A stretch of 60,164 bases of DNA from Paludibacteraceae bacterium. Its GTDB lineage: Bacteria; Bacteroidota; Bacteroidia; Bacteroidales; Paludibacteraceae. The stretch is taken from contig JAFTSS010000020.1 of the NCBI GenBank assembly GCA_017467185.1, positions 1 through 60,164 on the forward strand, read 5' to 3'. Shown here in pieces: positions 10,165-19,163 of this stretch (positions are counted from its first letter, which is position 1; every line of letters begins with the position of its first letter). A model generated the notes under the pieces. That model saw nothing but the letters and a program-made list of their open reading frames with translations, had not been told where the DNA came from and ran no database searches. The position numbers were made by a program, and so were the translations under genes.

Positions 10165-10977
10165 ATGAAAAATAAAACTATGAAAATTGATCAACAAAAA
10201 ACTACTACAAGAAAACCTAAATCTACGACAAAACCCAAGAAAAAAACTACTAAAAATAAAATAAAAGAAGAAATATACAACTCTATTTCTCCTCGCAATA
10301 TATTTTATGCTGTTATAGCTGGTATCCTACTAGCTATTATAGTTATTGTTTGTAATAGATGTGAAAGTCCTGATAAAAAAGAAGAGTGTTATTGCGAAAA
10401 TGCTACAGCACCAATACGCTCAAAGTCAAAATTTAGAGATATAAATCCAGAACAATTGGCTCATGCTCAAGCTAATGGATTGAAACAAATAATTAAAGAT
10501 AAAAAAGATTTTGAAACTAAAATAGACTCACTTGTCGATAATGATATATTAGTTAAAATAAAACCTAATAAATATTACAATATCCGTAAATTAACCCACT
10601 CATACCCATACCTTACACCAGAAGCTCTTGACTTACTCAATCTTATAGGAAAAAGATTTCAAGCAAATTTACAAGCAGAGGGACTACCTAAATATAAATT
10701 TCAAATATCATCGTTGTTGAGAACAATAGAATTTCAACGACAACTAACTCGTCAAAACGTAAATGCTACGTATGGCTTATCTGCTCATTACTATGGTACA
10801 ACATTCGATATAGCATACGATAAATATGACCGTCGTGGCAAAAGTTATCAAGACCCTAAAGTAGAAGCTATATTAGAAAAAACTCTCCGCGAATTACGCG
10901 AAGAGTGTCGTATGATGATTATTAGAGAGTCTTCAAATAAGTGTTTTCACATGACGGTTGTAAAAATTGAGAATTGA
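10165..10977 (+). CDS. DUF5715 membrane-anchored protein, M15-peptidase-like
   Basis: This 270-residue protein has a Lys/Thr-rich cytoplasmic start, one membrane helix (NIFYAVIAGILLAIIVIVC, about residues 45-63) and a periplasmic domain. The domain contains SAHYYGTTFDIAY and ends with CFHMTVV, which resemble the S-x-H-x(6)-D and C-terminal His zinc ligands of M15/VanY D,D-carboxypeptidases. From this I infer a murein-related metallopeptidase fold; activity is not shown. The C-terminal residues KIEN and the stop TGA (10975) are formed by an AATTGAG heptamer array. Confidence 0.7.
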   Translation: MKNKTMKIDQQKTTTRKPKSTTKPKKKTTKNKIKEEIYNSISPRNIFYAVIAGILLAIIVIVCNRCESPDKKEECYCENATAPIRSKSKFRDINPEQLAHAQANGLKQIIKDKKDFETKIDSLVDNDILVKIKPNKYYNIRKLTHSYPYLTPEALDLLNLIGKRFQANLQAEGLPKYKFQISSLLRTIEFQRQLTRQNVNATYGLSAHYYGTTFDIAYDKYDRRGKSYQDPKVEAILEKTLRELREECRMMIIRESSNKCFHMTVVKIEN

Positions 10978-11180
10978 GAATTGAGAGGGGGAAATTGAAA
11001 GGGGGAAATTTATAGAAACTATAGAAACTATAAAAACTATAGAAACTATAAAGACTATAGAAACTATAAAGACTATAGAAACTATAGGATACAATATGAA
11101 TCCTTGTTCCCTATTCCTTATTCCCTATTCCTTGTTCCCTATTCCTTATTCCCTATTCCTTATTCCTCGTTCCTTATTCC
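10965..11180. repeat. Three consecutive arrays between the DUF5715 gene and ispF
   Basis: 10965-10985 is three AATTGAG heptamers containing the DUF5715 stop. 11011-11091 is nine 9-bp units (TATAGAAAC, TATAAAGAC). 11104-11180 is eleven heptamers of the TTATTCC, CTATTCC and TTGTTCC type. The ispF stop (TTA on the plus strand, 11174) is the first three bases of the last unit. The region between these convergent genes is almost wholly repeat. Confidence 0.9.
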
Positions 11181-11650
11181 TTAGAAATAAGTGCTACGCA
11201 ATAGGCTGCAATGCCCTCTTTACGACCAACGAAACCAAGTTTCTCGGTTGTTGTAGCTTTAATACTTACATAATCCTCATCTATTCCCATACATTCAGCA
11301 AGAACTTGTTGCATTTGGGGTATATGAGGATTTAATTTTGGTCGCTCAGCACATACTGTTGCATCTATATTTCCTATAGAATAACCTTTTTCTTTTAATA
11401 ATGTAACTGTTTTACGTAAAAGGATTTTGCTATCTATGTTTTCGTACTCTTTACCTGTATCAGGAAAATGATAGCCTATATCACGCATGTTAGCAGCACC
11501 AAGTAGTGCATCACAAATTGCATGAATTAACACATCGGCATCGGAATGCCCAAGCAAGCCTTTTTCGTGTTCTATTTTAATTCCACCTAACCATAAATCG
11601 CGATTTTCGACTAATTGGTGGACGTCATAACCCATTCCTACACGTATCAT
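11174..11650 (-). CDS. ispF: 2-C-methyl-D-erythritol 2,4-cyclodiphosphate synthase
   Basis: This enzyme of the MEP isoprenoid pathway cyclises CDP-ME 2-phosphate to MEcPP. It is 158 residues, the usual length. Metal ligands are visible in MGYDVHQL (Asp9, His11) and GHSDADVLIHA (His near 42). The family signature LLGHSDADV and the KATTTEKLGFVGRKEG segment near the C-terminus are intact. It forms a trimer in other bacteria. It is separated from porV by a terminator hairpin and a heptamer array, so it is probably transcribed on its own. Its stop codon lies in a TTATTCC array. Confidence 0.96.
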   Translation of the reverse strand: MIRVGMGYDVHQLVENRDLWLGGIKIEHEKGLLGHSDADVLIHAICDALLGAANMRDIGYHFPDTGKEYENIDSKILLRKTVTLLKEKGYSIGNIDATVCAERPKLNPHIPQMQQVLAECMGIDEDYVSIKATTTEKLGFVGRKEGIAAYCVALISKE

Positions 11651-11651
11651 A

Positions 11652-11700
11652 AGAGTTAGGAGTTTAGAATTAAGAATTAAGAATTAAGAATTAAAAATTC
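11652..11700. repeat. AGAATTA heptamer array upstream of ispF
   Basis: Seven units in 7-bp register (AGAGTTA, GGAGTTT, four AGAATTA, AAAATTC) begin two bases beyond the ispF start codon, in its 5' leader. Confidence 0.85.
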
Positions 11701-11722
11701 CCTCCCCTATCAAGGTGAGAGT

Positions 11723-11774
11723 AAAAAAACAGAATAACAAAAGGAGATAAATATTATATCCTATGTTATTCTGT
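11723..11774 (-). terminator. Terminator of the porU-porV unit
   Basis: An 11-bp perfect inverted repeat (ACAGAATAACA at 11729-11739 and its complement at 11764-11774) is followed on the minus strand by a run of seven T. It lies about 30 nt downstream of the porV stop codon. Confidence 0.75.
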
Positions 11775-11800
11775 CTTTATAATATTTTTTTAATTAGTAA

Positions 11801-13012
11801 TTAACGATCTGCAAGTGCTTTGATTCCATCAACATCAAATGCAAGAGAGAAACGAAGTGTTTGGTCAAGAGGATTTGATGCAGAAGTTGCAATTACATAA
11901 CCTACGTCAAGTTTGAATGCAGAAAGTTTGAAACCAGCACCAACTGTGAAGTATTTACGATTACCTTTGTCTTTTGCTTCATTATTGTAACCTACACGAC
12001 CAAAGAATTGTTCGTTGTAAGCATATTCGAGACCAATACCCCAATTGATTTCAGCCATTTCTTCAGCAAAGCCACCAGGAGCATCGTACCATGACATAAT
12101 CAAACCTTCCATAGAAGAAATTTTGTTATATTCATCTGTTGTCATTGCCCAAGTCTCCATATTTGTTTTATCAAAATCAGGATTATATTTTGCAACTTTA
12201 GAATAACGAGTTGGCACCATCATTTTGTTTGCTTCAAGAGAGATGAGCAAACGATTGTATTTGTCGAATGGGATTTGGTAACCTACACCAAGACGAAGGT
12301 TTGCTGGAATAAAGTTATAATCACCACCTTTATTGTATGTAATACGAGTACCGAGGTTAGAGATATTGAAACCAAACATGAAATGAGAAGTACCAGTTTT
12401 CAAATCGATAGGAAGACGATAGAAACCATTGATGTCAGCACCAAAAGCATAACCAGTATAATAATCTGGGTCGGTCTTTGCAGTGAGGTCAGACGCAACT
12501 AAACGCATAACAACACCTAAAGAGAAATTTTCGGTAAGCATACGAGAATAACCAAGGTCGAATGTCATTTCGTAAGGATTAGCAGAAAGAGGAATTGCAT
12601 CGGCAGATTCACGCAAAAGAACTTCACCTAATTGGAAGAAACGAAGCGAAGCACTAATTGTACCTGCCATTTTACTTGGAGTATAATAACCTGCAAGATA
12701 AAGCAAGTTAATATCATTTACACCTAATTTACGTAACCATGGAGTGTAAGAGAAAGCAAAACCTGCACTACTTTCATTTTGCGCATATTTTGATGAGTTC
12801 CAATACTGAGCATTCATATCTGAGTTGGTAGCAACACCAACGTCACCCATACCACCAGCAACAGCATCAGGACTAATTGACATTGAAGGCACACCTGAAA
12901 CGATAGGGTTCATATAGCCATCGTTAGTTTTAGCATCTTTATAATCTTCTTGTGCCAAAACAGAGACAAATGATGCACAAAGCACCATAATAGATAAAAG
13001 AAATTTTCTCAT
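11801..13012 (-). CDS. porV: Type IX secretion system outer-membrane protein PorV
   Basis: PorV (LptO) is a FadL-like outer-membrane beta-barrel. It carries T9SS cargo from the translocon to the PorU sortase and is needed for surface attachment. The 403-residue protein starts with a signal peptide (MRKFLLSIMVLCASFVSVLAQ) and has the typical PorV beginning NPIVSGVPSMSISPDAVAGGMGDVGVAT. The rest is alternating beta-strand sequence ending LRFSLAFDVDGI. It lies directly downstream of porU, as in other Bacteroidota, but has its own promoter at the 3' end of porU. Confidence 0.93.
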   Translation of the reverse strand: MRKFLLSIMVLCASFVSVLAQEDYKDAKTNDGYMNPIVSGVPSMSISPDAVAGGMGDVGVATNSDMNAQYWNSSKYAQNESSAGFAFSYTPWLRKLGVNDINLLYLAGYYTPSKMAGTISASLRFFQLGEVLLRESADAIPLSANPYEMTFDLGYSRMLTENFSLGVVMRLVASDLTAKTDPDYYTGYAFGADINGFYRLPIDLKTGTSHFMFGFNISNLGTRITYNKGGDYNFIPANLRLGVGYQIPFDKYNRLLISLEANKMMVPTRYSKVAKYNPDFDKTNMETWAMTTDEYNKISSMEGLIMSWYDAPGGFAEEMAEINWGIGLEYAYNEQFFGRVGYNNEAKDKGNRKYFTVGAGFKLSAFKLDVGYVIATSASNPLDQTLRFSLAFDVDGIKALADR

Positions 13013-13059
13013 AATTATTTATAGTTGTTAATTAAATTTACTCAATTATAAACAAAACG

Positions 13060-13091
13060 CAAAGTTACAAATTTTATTGTTTACGAACAAA
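13060..13091 (-). promoter_or_regulatory. Promoter of porV overlapping the 3' end of porU
   Basis: On the minus strand TTTG (complement at 13088-13091), a 20-bp spacer and TAACTTTG (complement at 13060-13067) form a full Bacteroidota promoter. The -33 box lies inside the last codons of porU (stop at 13074). PorV can therefore be made in excess over PorU. Confidence 0.75.
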
Positions 13092-16000
13092 TATTTTTGT
13101 TGACTTTGATGATTTTTTTCCATTATCATCAATAAAGACGACTTTAACAAAATATAGACCATCATTCATTGATGACTTTATAGACCAATCAATAATAATT
13201 TTATTAGACAAATCAGTCACAACACTTGCATCTTCTTGACTAATTAAACGCCCAGATAAATCATATACATACAATTGAACATCAAATGGACTTAATGGTC
13301 TATCATGCTCAATTACAATATTCGCAACATCAACCACAGGATTAGGATAGATATATAGATCATTTAGTTTAGGCTTAAGGTCCTTAACAACTTCAAATTC
13401 TAACTCGGTAGATGAAGAATTATTTTGCAAATCCCAAGCTCTAAAAAATAGTTTATGTTTACCTTCTGGCAGATTTGATAATGGATATCTAATTATTCCA
13501 TCGGAATAAGAACCAAATAAGGCCTCATAGTAATTATTTAATACGTATTCTTGTTTTAAATCATCATCTAATCTAAGAATTATATCATGTCCGATACCAG
13601 AACCTATTGTATTTATACCACTAACATCACTTAATTCAGCTACAAAAAGAGGATTTTCGTTAACCTTGTCTCCATTTTTAAAATAAGGAGTATTTAAATA
13701 TACCTTTATAGTAGGTCCCTCATATTCATATTCAATATTTTCAGCCTCACCGCCTATATACATATTTTCAAAAGAACCATTAGCTTCCAAATTCTGCTCT
13801 TTATCATAAGCATACATAACAACACGACCCGTTCCATAGTTATATCGAATATCTTTAGGTACAATAAATTCTATTTCAAATTTTCCATCTTTCACTTCTA
13901 CTTCTCCTACGTAGAATGGGTTTGTGCGATAAGTATAAACAAAAGGAACAACGGTAGAATCTGATTTAGAGTCATTACAAAGAGTTTCAATAGTTTCTTC
14001 TTTATCAAATATGGATAGATGAACAAAACCATTAAATGATTGATTTAATGAATAATCATTTAAAGAACGAATAGATCCTTTTAAAAGTACACGTTCTAAT
14101 GCTCCTATTGTATCAAACGTATTTGATATATCTTTTCCATTTACACTATCAATTTGAATTTTATATTCTTCTGGCACAGCTAATCTGATTGCAGGATCAC
14201 CTAAAAGAGTAAAAGACAAACGGTTAGAATCATTATTTTTAGCTCTTTTATTTTTAGCTATTTTATAAGCATCTCCTATAGTATTTATACGCATTGTTTC
14301 TTGATTAATTGCCAATAATGCTTTGGCTAATTCGAGATTAAGAAGCATATTTGGATGAGCTAAAACAGTACGAGATGTTGAAATAAGAGCTAAAGCTCCA
14401 CCTTTACTATTTGTCATTAAAGCCTCACCTCCAGAAAGTTTAAAATCATCGAAACGAGAAAAACTACATGATGCCGTTATAAATAGAGGTAATTTCTGAT
14501 TATACAATGATTCAATATCAGCAACGGTTAATATCTGTTCATTAGTCCAGTTATTATAACCACTATGCCCCATATAATTAACAAACAATACTCCATCATT
14601 TATATAATCTAAAAATTCTTTTTTTAATACGGGATATGTTTCTCCAATAGAAGAAACTTCTTGAATATAAGAATCTAAATATAATTTTCGCACTAAATAA
14701 TCAGGATTATTTCTGTGAAAAACATTAGCCACAGAATCCATTTCTCTAACATGCAAATTATCATCTCCATCATCAGCTAAAAATAGCGTTCTATTTTTCC
14801 AATATCCTAAATTTTCATTACCAATATATCGAATTAACTTATCAACCACACCTTCGGCTTGTTCTTTTGTATAAACAGGAATACGTCCGACTGCAATGTC
14901 CAATGTATTAGTTAAAATAAAAACACCATCTTCATCATCTAATAGTCCGAAATAATCATCTGTTGTATAGGAATTTATATCATCGAAAGATTCTTTAGAT
15001 TGATATGTCAGTAAACGATAAATATCTTTATCTGTGTTTGCCTTCAAAATCTGACGATTATCAAAAGAACCATCACCAAATAATAACAAATATTTTGGAG
15101 CATTACCCACATCTTTGGCTCTATCATAAAACATTTTCATAAAACGACGATATGCCGTTGCATCTGGTGTTCCCGAAGAAAATTCATTATATATTACATC
15201 TGGTGTCACTACAAATACAGTTAAACCATCCATTCTATAATGAACTTCAGCCAAACGATTTGCAGCATTAACAAATTCAGATGGTGCAATTATAACCATA
15301 TCCGCTTGACCAAGCGAATGTAAATTTTGATTATTAACCTTACCTATTGTTTTTGGTATCAAAAAATTATCTTTTTTCACATCGACAGCAACATATTCTC
15401 GCTGAGGCAAACAATTGACAACAAAAGTTAAATTTGAATTATTAAAATTTGATGGAATTTGTTTAACATCGTGTTGTTCTGACACATCCCATATCTGAAT
15501 ATTACTATTTGCATTTGATAATTTATATGTGAAATTATTTGAATTTTCAATATATTTGACATTTCTAAATAACAAATAATCTCCTGATATCTTCTGCAAT
15601 TTACGTTGTATATTTAGAACTAAATAATCTAAATATGCAGTAGAAGAAGGCAAACTATACGTTAATTGAATTTTAATTTTATCATTGTCTTTTGGTGTAA
15701 AGTTGCGTTTTATAATTGACTTTGTTGCAATAATATCAATTTTATCTCTCTCTTGTAAAGAAATATTTTCTAACAAATAATCATTTAATTTTAGTTCCAT
15801 CGAAGCATCAACAACAGCTGTATGTGCTACAGACAATTGAATTACAGCTTCATTTGCAATAATATTTGGTACATTGATTGAATAATTTCGAGTTAATTGA
15901 GATTGATTAAATTGGTCACCTAAAAACACTCGCCCTGAATTTAAGAGATTAACTTCGTCTTTTTCATACAAGTAATAATCTGTAAATGATGTTATGATTT

Positions 16001-16493
16001 CATTTGTTGTTGGTTCAAGAGGTTTACTTGTTTGAATTAGTTTTTGTGTAGGAAAATCGGATGTTACAAAATAATATCCATAAAATGAATATGTATTCAC
16101 TTCATGTTCAAAACATTTTGTACTCTTATTATATTTCCATTTTATCGGACCTTGTGCATAAAATAAGATATAATCGCCTTTTCCGAATACGCCGTCGCTA
16201 CCTTTTTCCATGTGAATGGCGAGTTGTGGTAGGTCGTCAATATATGGTTCTAAGAATGATTCTGGGAGTTGTGCCCCTCCATAACCAAAAACACTGACAT
16301 TGGCTGGATTTTTGACTCCCATATCGACCAATTGTTCGTATGTGAGTTTGTAAATTCCTGTCTGATCTACTTGTATTTTATACCAATCGCCACTGCTTAA
16401 TACTGATGATTCGGCATAACGAGAAGATTGTGCAGCTACTGGAACAGAAATGCACAAGAGGAGTAAATATATGATTAAGTTCTTCAGTTTCAT
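13074..16493 (-). CDS. porU: Type IX secretion system sortase PorU (C25-family)
   Basis: PorU is the gingipain-like cysteine peptidase/transpeptidase on the cell surface. It removes the C-terminal signal of T9SS cargo and attaches it to LPS. This protein is 1139 residues, close to the P. gingivalis enzyme. It has a signal peptide (to about residue 21), an N-terminal beta domain and a C25 domain from about residue 395. The catalytic pair is visible as His643 (NYMGHSG) and Cys676 (ITASCSFSRFD). The C-terminal Ig-like and CTD-type domain has YIYPNPVVD and VYDLSGR. It overlaps the FAH-family gene by one base (TAATG), so the two are translationally coupled. Confidence 0.95.
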   Translation of the reverse strand: MKLKNLIIYLLLLCISVPVAAQSSRYAESSVLSSGDWYKIQVDQTGIYKLTYEQLVDMGVKNPANVSVFGYGGAQLPESFLEPYIDDLPQLAIHMEKGSDGVFGKGDYILFYAQGPIKWKYNKSTKCFEHEVNTYSFYGYYFVTSDFPTQKLIQTSKPLEPTTNEIITSFTDYYLYEKDEVNLLNSGRVFLGDQFNQSQLTRNYSINVPNIIANEAVIQLSVAHTAVVDASMELKLNDYLLENISLQERDKIDIIATKSIIKRNFTPKDNDKIKIQLTYSLPSSTAYLDYLVLNIQRKLQKISGDYLLFRNVKYIENSNNFTYKLSNANSNIQIWDVSEQHDVKQIPSNFNNSNLTFVVNCLPQREYVAVDVKKDNFLIPKTIGKVNNQNLHSLGQADMVIIAPSEFVNAANRLAEVHYRMDGLTVFVVTPDVIYNEFSSGTPDATAYRRFMKMFYDRAKDVGNAPKYLLLFGDGSFDNRQILKANTDKDIYRLLTYQSKESFDDINSYTTDDYFGLLDDEDGVFILTNTLDIAVGRIPVYTKEQAEGVVDKLIRYIGNENLGYWKNRTLFLADDGDDNLHVREMDSVANVFHRNNPDYLVRKLYLDSYIQEVSSIGETYPVLKKEFLDYINDGVLFVNYMGHSGYNNWTNEQILTVADIESLYNQKLPLFITASCSFSRFDDFKLSGGEALMTNSKGGALALISTSRTVLAHPNMLLNLELAKALLAINQETMRINTIGDAYKIAKNKRAKNNDSNRLSFTLLGDPAIRLAVPEEYKIQIDSVNGKDISNTFDTIGALERVLLKGSIRSLNDYSLNQSFNGFVHLSIFDKEETIETLCNDSKSDSTVVPFVYTYRTNPFYVGEVEVKDGKFEIEFIVPKDIRYNYGTGRVVMYAYDKEQNLEANGSFENMYIGGEAENIEYEYEGPTIKVYLNTPYFKNGDKVNENPLFVAELSDVSGINTIGSGIGHDIILRLDDDLKQEYVLNNYYEALFGSYSDGIIRYPLSNLPEGKHKLFFRAWDLQNNSSSTELEFEVVKDLKPKLNDLYIYPNPVVDVANIVIEHDRPLSPFDVQLYVYDLSGRLISQEDASVVTDLSNKIIIDWSIKSSMNDGLYFVKVVFIDDNGKKSSKSTKIFVRKQ

Positions 16494-17107
16494 TATTTAA
16501 CCATGAAATCAAACATTAGTTTATCTTCGATATATCCAGTCAAGCGGTCGTTGATTGCTACAGAAGAGACACCAGCAGGAGTGCCTGTAAAAATTAAATC
16601 ACCTATTTTTAGAGTAAAAAATTGACTGATATATGCTATCAAATTATCAACGGAAAAGAGCATATCTTTAGTATGTCCTTGTTGCTGAATTTGACCATTT
16701 TTTTGTAATGAGAAATGTATGTCTTGTATATCAGATAATTCGTTCAATGAAATAAAATCGCTTACAACGGCTGAATTGTCGAAGGCTTTTGATATTTCCC
16801 AAGGTGCGCCGAGTTGTTTACACTGATTTTGCAAATCGCGGGCTGTAAAATCGACACCAAGTGCGACTTCGGAATAGTAGCGATGTGCGAAACGTGGGGC
16901 AATATTGCGACCTAAACGATTGATTCGTACGACTAATTCTACCTCGTGTTCGATTTGATTCGAGAAACGAGGTATAAAAAATGGTCGGTTTTCGCGCAAT
17001 AAAGCGGAATCGGGTTTCATGAATATGGTTGGTTGTTCGGGAACCTCTACTCTATTCATTTCGGCATTATGCTTGGGATAATTCCAGCCTACACAGATTA
17101 TTTTCAT
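16493..17107 (-). CDS. Fumarylacetoacetate hydrolase family protein
   Basis: This 204-residue protein has the FAH fold. Members cleave or decarboxylate beta-dicarbonyl acids (acylpyruvases, oxaloacetate decarboxylase). The metal-site motifs are visible: IEHEVELVVRI (E-x-E) near residues 51-61, then DFTARDLQNQCKQLGAPWEISKAFDNSA, and the active-site strand GDLIFTGTPAGVSSV near the C-terminus. Only the catalytic domain is present. The stop overlaps the porU start (TAATG). The link to PorU is one of shared transcription and not of known function; the substrate is unknown. Confidence 0.88.
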   Translation of the reverse strand: MKIICVGWNYPKHNAEMNRVEVPEQPTIFMKPDSALLRENRPFFIPRFSNQIEHEVELVVRINRLGRNIAPRFAHRYYSEVALGVDFTARDLQNQCKQLGAPWEISKAFDNSAVVSDFISLNELSDIQDIHFSLQKNGQIQQQGHTKDMLFSVDNLIAYISQFFTLKIGDLIFTGTPAGVSSVAINDRLTGYIEDKLMFDFMVK

Positions 17108-17124
17108 TGTTCGATTTTTTTCAA

Positions 17125-17308
17125 ATACACACTGTGAGTGGGTATTGTTTTTTGACTATTTACTCACTTTTAGTTCGTGAATCGCCTAACACTCAACAAA
17201 ATAAATGAAATTTCTTTTATTTTCGCTAAAATGACGGTTTTCTTCGGCACAGTTTGCTTGCACCTTGCTTGAGGGTTTGGCGAAAGAATACACACTGTGA
17301 GTGGGTAT
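17125..17308. repeat. Gap bounded by two 21-bp direct repeats
   Basis: A 21-bp sequence beginning ATACACACTGTGAGTGGGTA occurs at 17125-17145 and identically at 17288-17308, 163 bp apart in the same orientation. One copy is next to the FAH-family start, the other next to the helicase stop. I see no ORF or terminator between them. Confidence 0.85.
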
Positions 17309-17321
17309 AATTCTGATTATT

Positions 17322-19163
17322 TTAACGTCTTTTTCGCCAAGGTTTGTCGGGATTTTCAGCTACATCGCGACGTCGGTTTTCTCGGCGGTCATATCGTTCG
17401 TCTCTGTCTCTGCGCTCGTTTCGGCGTTCACGTCCACGATGTTCATCTTTATCTCGACGATTATCACGTGATTCGTCCCTTTTTTCGCGCACATCACGTC
17501 TCGAATCTCGTGTCTCGTGTCTCGAATCTTTTGCCTTACCTTTTGGTGCTTTGCTTACGACTTCACGAGGTTCGGCTATACTTAATGGTTCGCCTGCAGC
17601 TTCAAAGGCTTGACGCACTTGATCGGCTTGGTCGGCATAAACATCAAAGAAGGTGAATTTGTTGGTTATTTCGATATCGCCAATTATGATTGATTTGTCT
17701 TGTGTTACGTCGTTTATTACGCCGAGTACCGAACGTGGTGTGGCATTTTGTTTTGTGCCATAAAGCATTTTGAAACGCACCTTTTGACCTCGTTTTGAAC
17801 GATTGCTATCGCGGTCTTTACCTTTTTTGCTCTCTTTTACATCGACATTTATGTCTTCGGCGTCTTTGTAATATTCAGCAAAACGATTAAATTCGAGCGA
17901 TACGAAACGTGAGATTATCTCTTCTTTGCTAAGGTATGATAATTTAGCCGAGATTTGTGGCATAAAGACGTTGATTTCGTCGTTGCTAACTTCGACACGC
18001 TCCATTCTGTCAATAAGGTGGAACAGTTGACGTTTGCATACGTCCATACCATTTGGCACAGGCATGCGTTTGAATTCTTTTTTTATAATTCGCTCTATTT
18101 CACGCAAACGACGCCCTTCGCGAGTGTGAACGATAACACAAGATACACCTTTTTTGCCTGCACGACCTGTACGCCCTGAGCGGTGGGTATAAACCTCGAC
18201 ATCGTCAGGCAAGTTATAGTTAATAACGTGAGTTAAATCGCTGACATCCAAACCACGAGCCGCCACATCGGTAGCGACCAATACTTGTAAGTTTTTGATA
18301 CGGAATTTATTCATTACCGTATCGCGCTGAGCTTGACTAAGGTCGCCATGCAAAGCATCTGCATTGTAACCGTCTTTCATCAATTTTTCGGCTACATCCT
18401 TAGTTTCTTGGCGTGTACGACAGAAAACTATGCCATAAATATCAGGGTTCATATCAACGATACGCTTCAAAGCCAAGTAGCGATGGTCGGCACGAACCAT
18501 ATAATATATATGCTCCACGTTGTCAGAACCTGCATTGCGTGTACCTATCGAAATTTCGGCTGCATCGTGCATATATTGGCGCGAAATTTTAGCTATTTCG
18601 TTAGGCATTGTGGCTGAAAATAAAAGAGTTCGACGTGTTTCTGGCACGTCTTTCAATATGGTTTCGATGTCTTCTTGAAAGCCCATATTGAGCATTTCGT
18701 CAGCCTCGTCGAGAACAAGGAAACGAACTTCTGATAAATCGACTTTTCCACGATTTATAAGGTCAATCAATCGGCCCGGGGTTGCCACAAGTACCTGTGG
18801 TTGAACATCTAACTGACGATATTGCACAACAATGCTCTCACCGCCATAGACAGGCACGACTTTTACGCCTCGCATTTTAGATGCAAAATTCTTTATATCA
18901 TTGGCAATTTGGATACACAATTCGCGTGTAGGTGCAAGCACTAACGATTGAATTTTTCGTTGCTCGACATTCACCATATTCAATATAGGCAAACCAAATG
19001 CAGCTGTTTTACCCGTACCTGTTTGAGCCAATGCCACGAGGTCGTTCTCGTGAGTGAGCATATATGGTATAACTTGCTCTTGCACAGGCATTGGATTAAC
19101 AAAACCCAACTCGGCAACAGCATCTAAAAGTTCTTGACGTAAGCCTAATTCTTGAAATGTCAT
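17322..19163 (-). CDS. deaD: DEAD-box ATP-dependent RNA helicase (CsdA/DeaD-like)
   Basis: This RNA helicase unwinds structured RNA in ribosome assembly and mRNA turnover. The 613-residue protein has the Q-motif region (FQELGLRQELLDAV), motif I AQTGTGKT, Ia PTRELCIQ, II DEAD (LVLDEADEMLNMGF), III SAT, and VI HRSGRTGRAGKKG. A DbpA-type RNA-binding domain follows (RFKMLYGTKQNATPRSVLGVI). The basic tail from about residue 540 is rich in R, D and E. Part of the tail, around residues 545-556, is encoded by a TGTCTCG heptamer array (17498-17532). Its start overlaps the rfbD stop by one base (TAATG), so it is co-transcribed with the rhamnose genes. Confidence 0.93.
   Translation of the reverse strand: MTFQELGLRQELLDAVAELGFVNPMPVQEQVIPYMLTHENDLVALAQTGTGKTAAFGLPILNMVNVEQRKIQSLVLAPTRELCIQIANDIKNFASKMRGVKVVPVYGGESIVVQYRQLDVQPQVLVATPGRLIDLINRGKVDLSEVRFLVLDEADEMLNMGFQEDIETILKDVPETRRTLLFSATMPNEIAKISRQYMHDAAEISIGTRNAGSDNVEHIYYMVRADHRYLALKRIVDMNPDIYGIVFCRTRQETKDVAEKLMKDGYNADALHGDLSQAQRDTVMNKFRIKNLQVLVATDVAARGLDVSDLTHVINYNLPDDVEVYTHRSGRTGRAGKKGVSCVIVHTREGRRLREIERIIKKEFKRMPVPNGMDVCKRQLFHLIDRMERVEVSNDEINVFMPQISAKLSYLSKEEIISRFVSLEFNRFAEYYKDAEDINVDVKESKKGKDRDSNRSKRGQKVRFKMLYGTKQNATPRSVLGVINDVTQDKSIIIGDIEITNKFTFFDVYADQADQVRQAFEAAGEPLSIAEPREVVSKAPKGKAKDSRHETRDSRRDVREKRDESRDNRRDKDEHRGRERRNERRDRDERYDRRENRRRDVAENPDKPWRKRR
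17498..17532. repeat. TGTCTCG heptamer array inside the helicase gene
   Basis: Five 7-bp units (CGTCTCG, AATCTCG, TGTCTCG twice, AATCTTT) lie in the C-terminal coding region. They are the complement of the GACACGA family and are translated as part of KDSRHETRDSRRD. Confidence 0.85.

Noticed and set aside
11096-11335. ORF encoding a repeat of SLFLIPYSLFPIP type
   Set aside because: It is translation of the TTATTCC heptamer array followed by antisense ispF; no independent gene signal.
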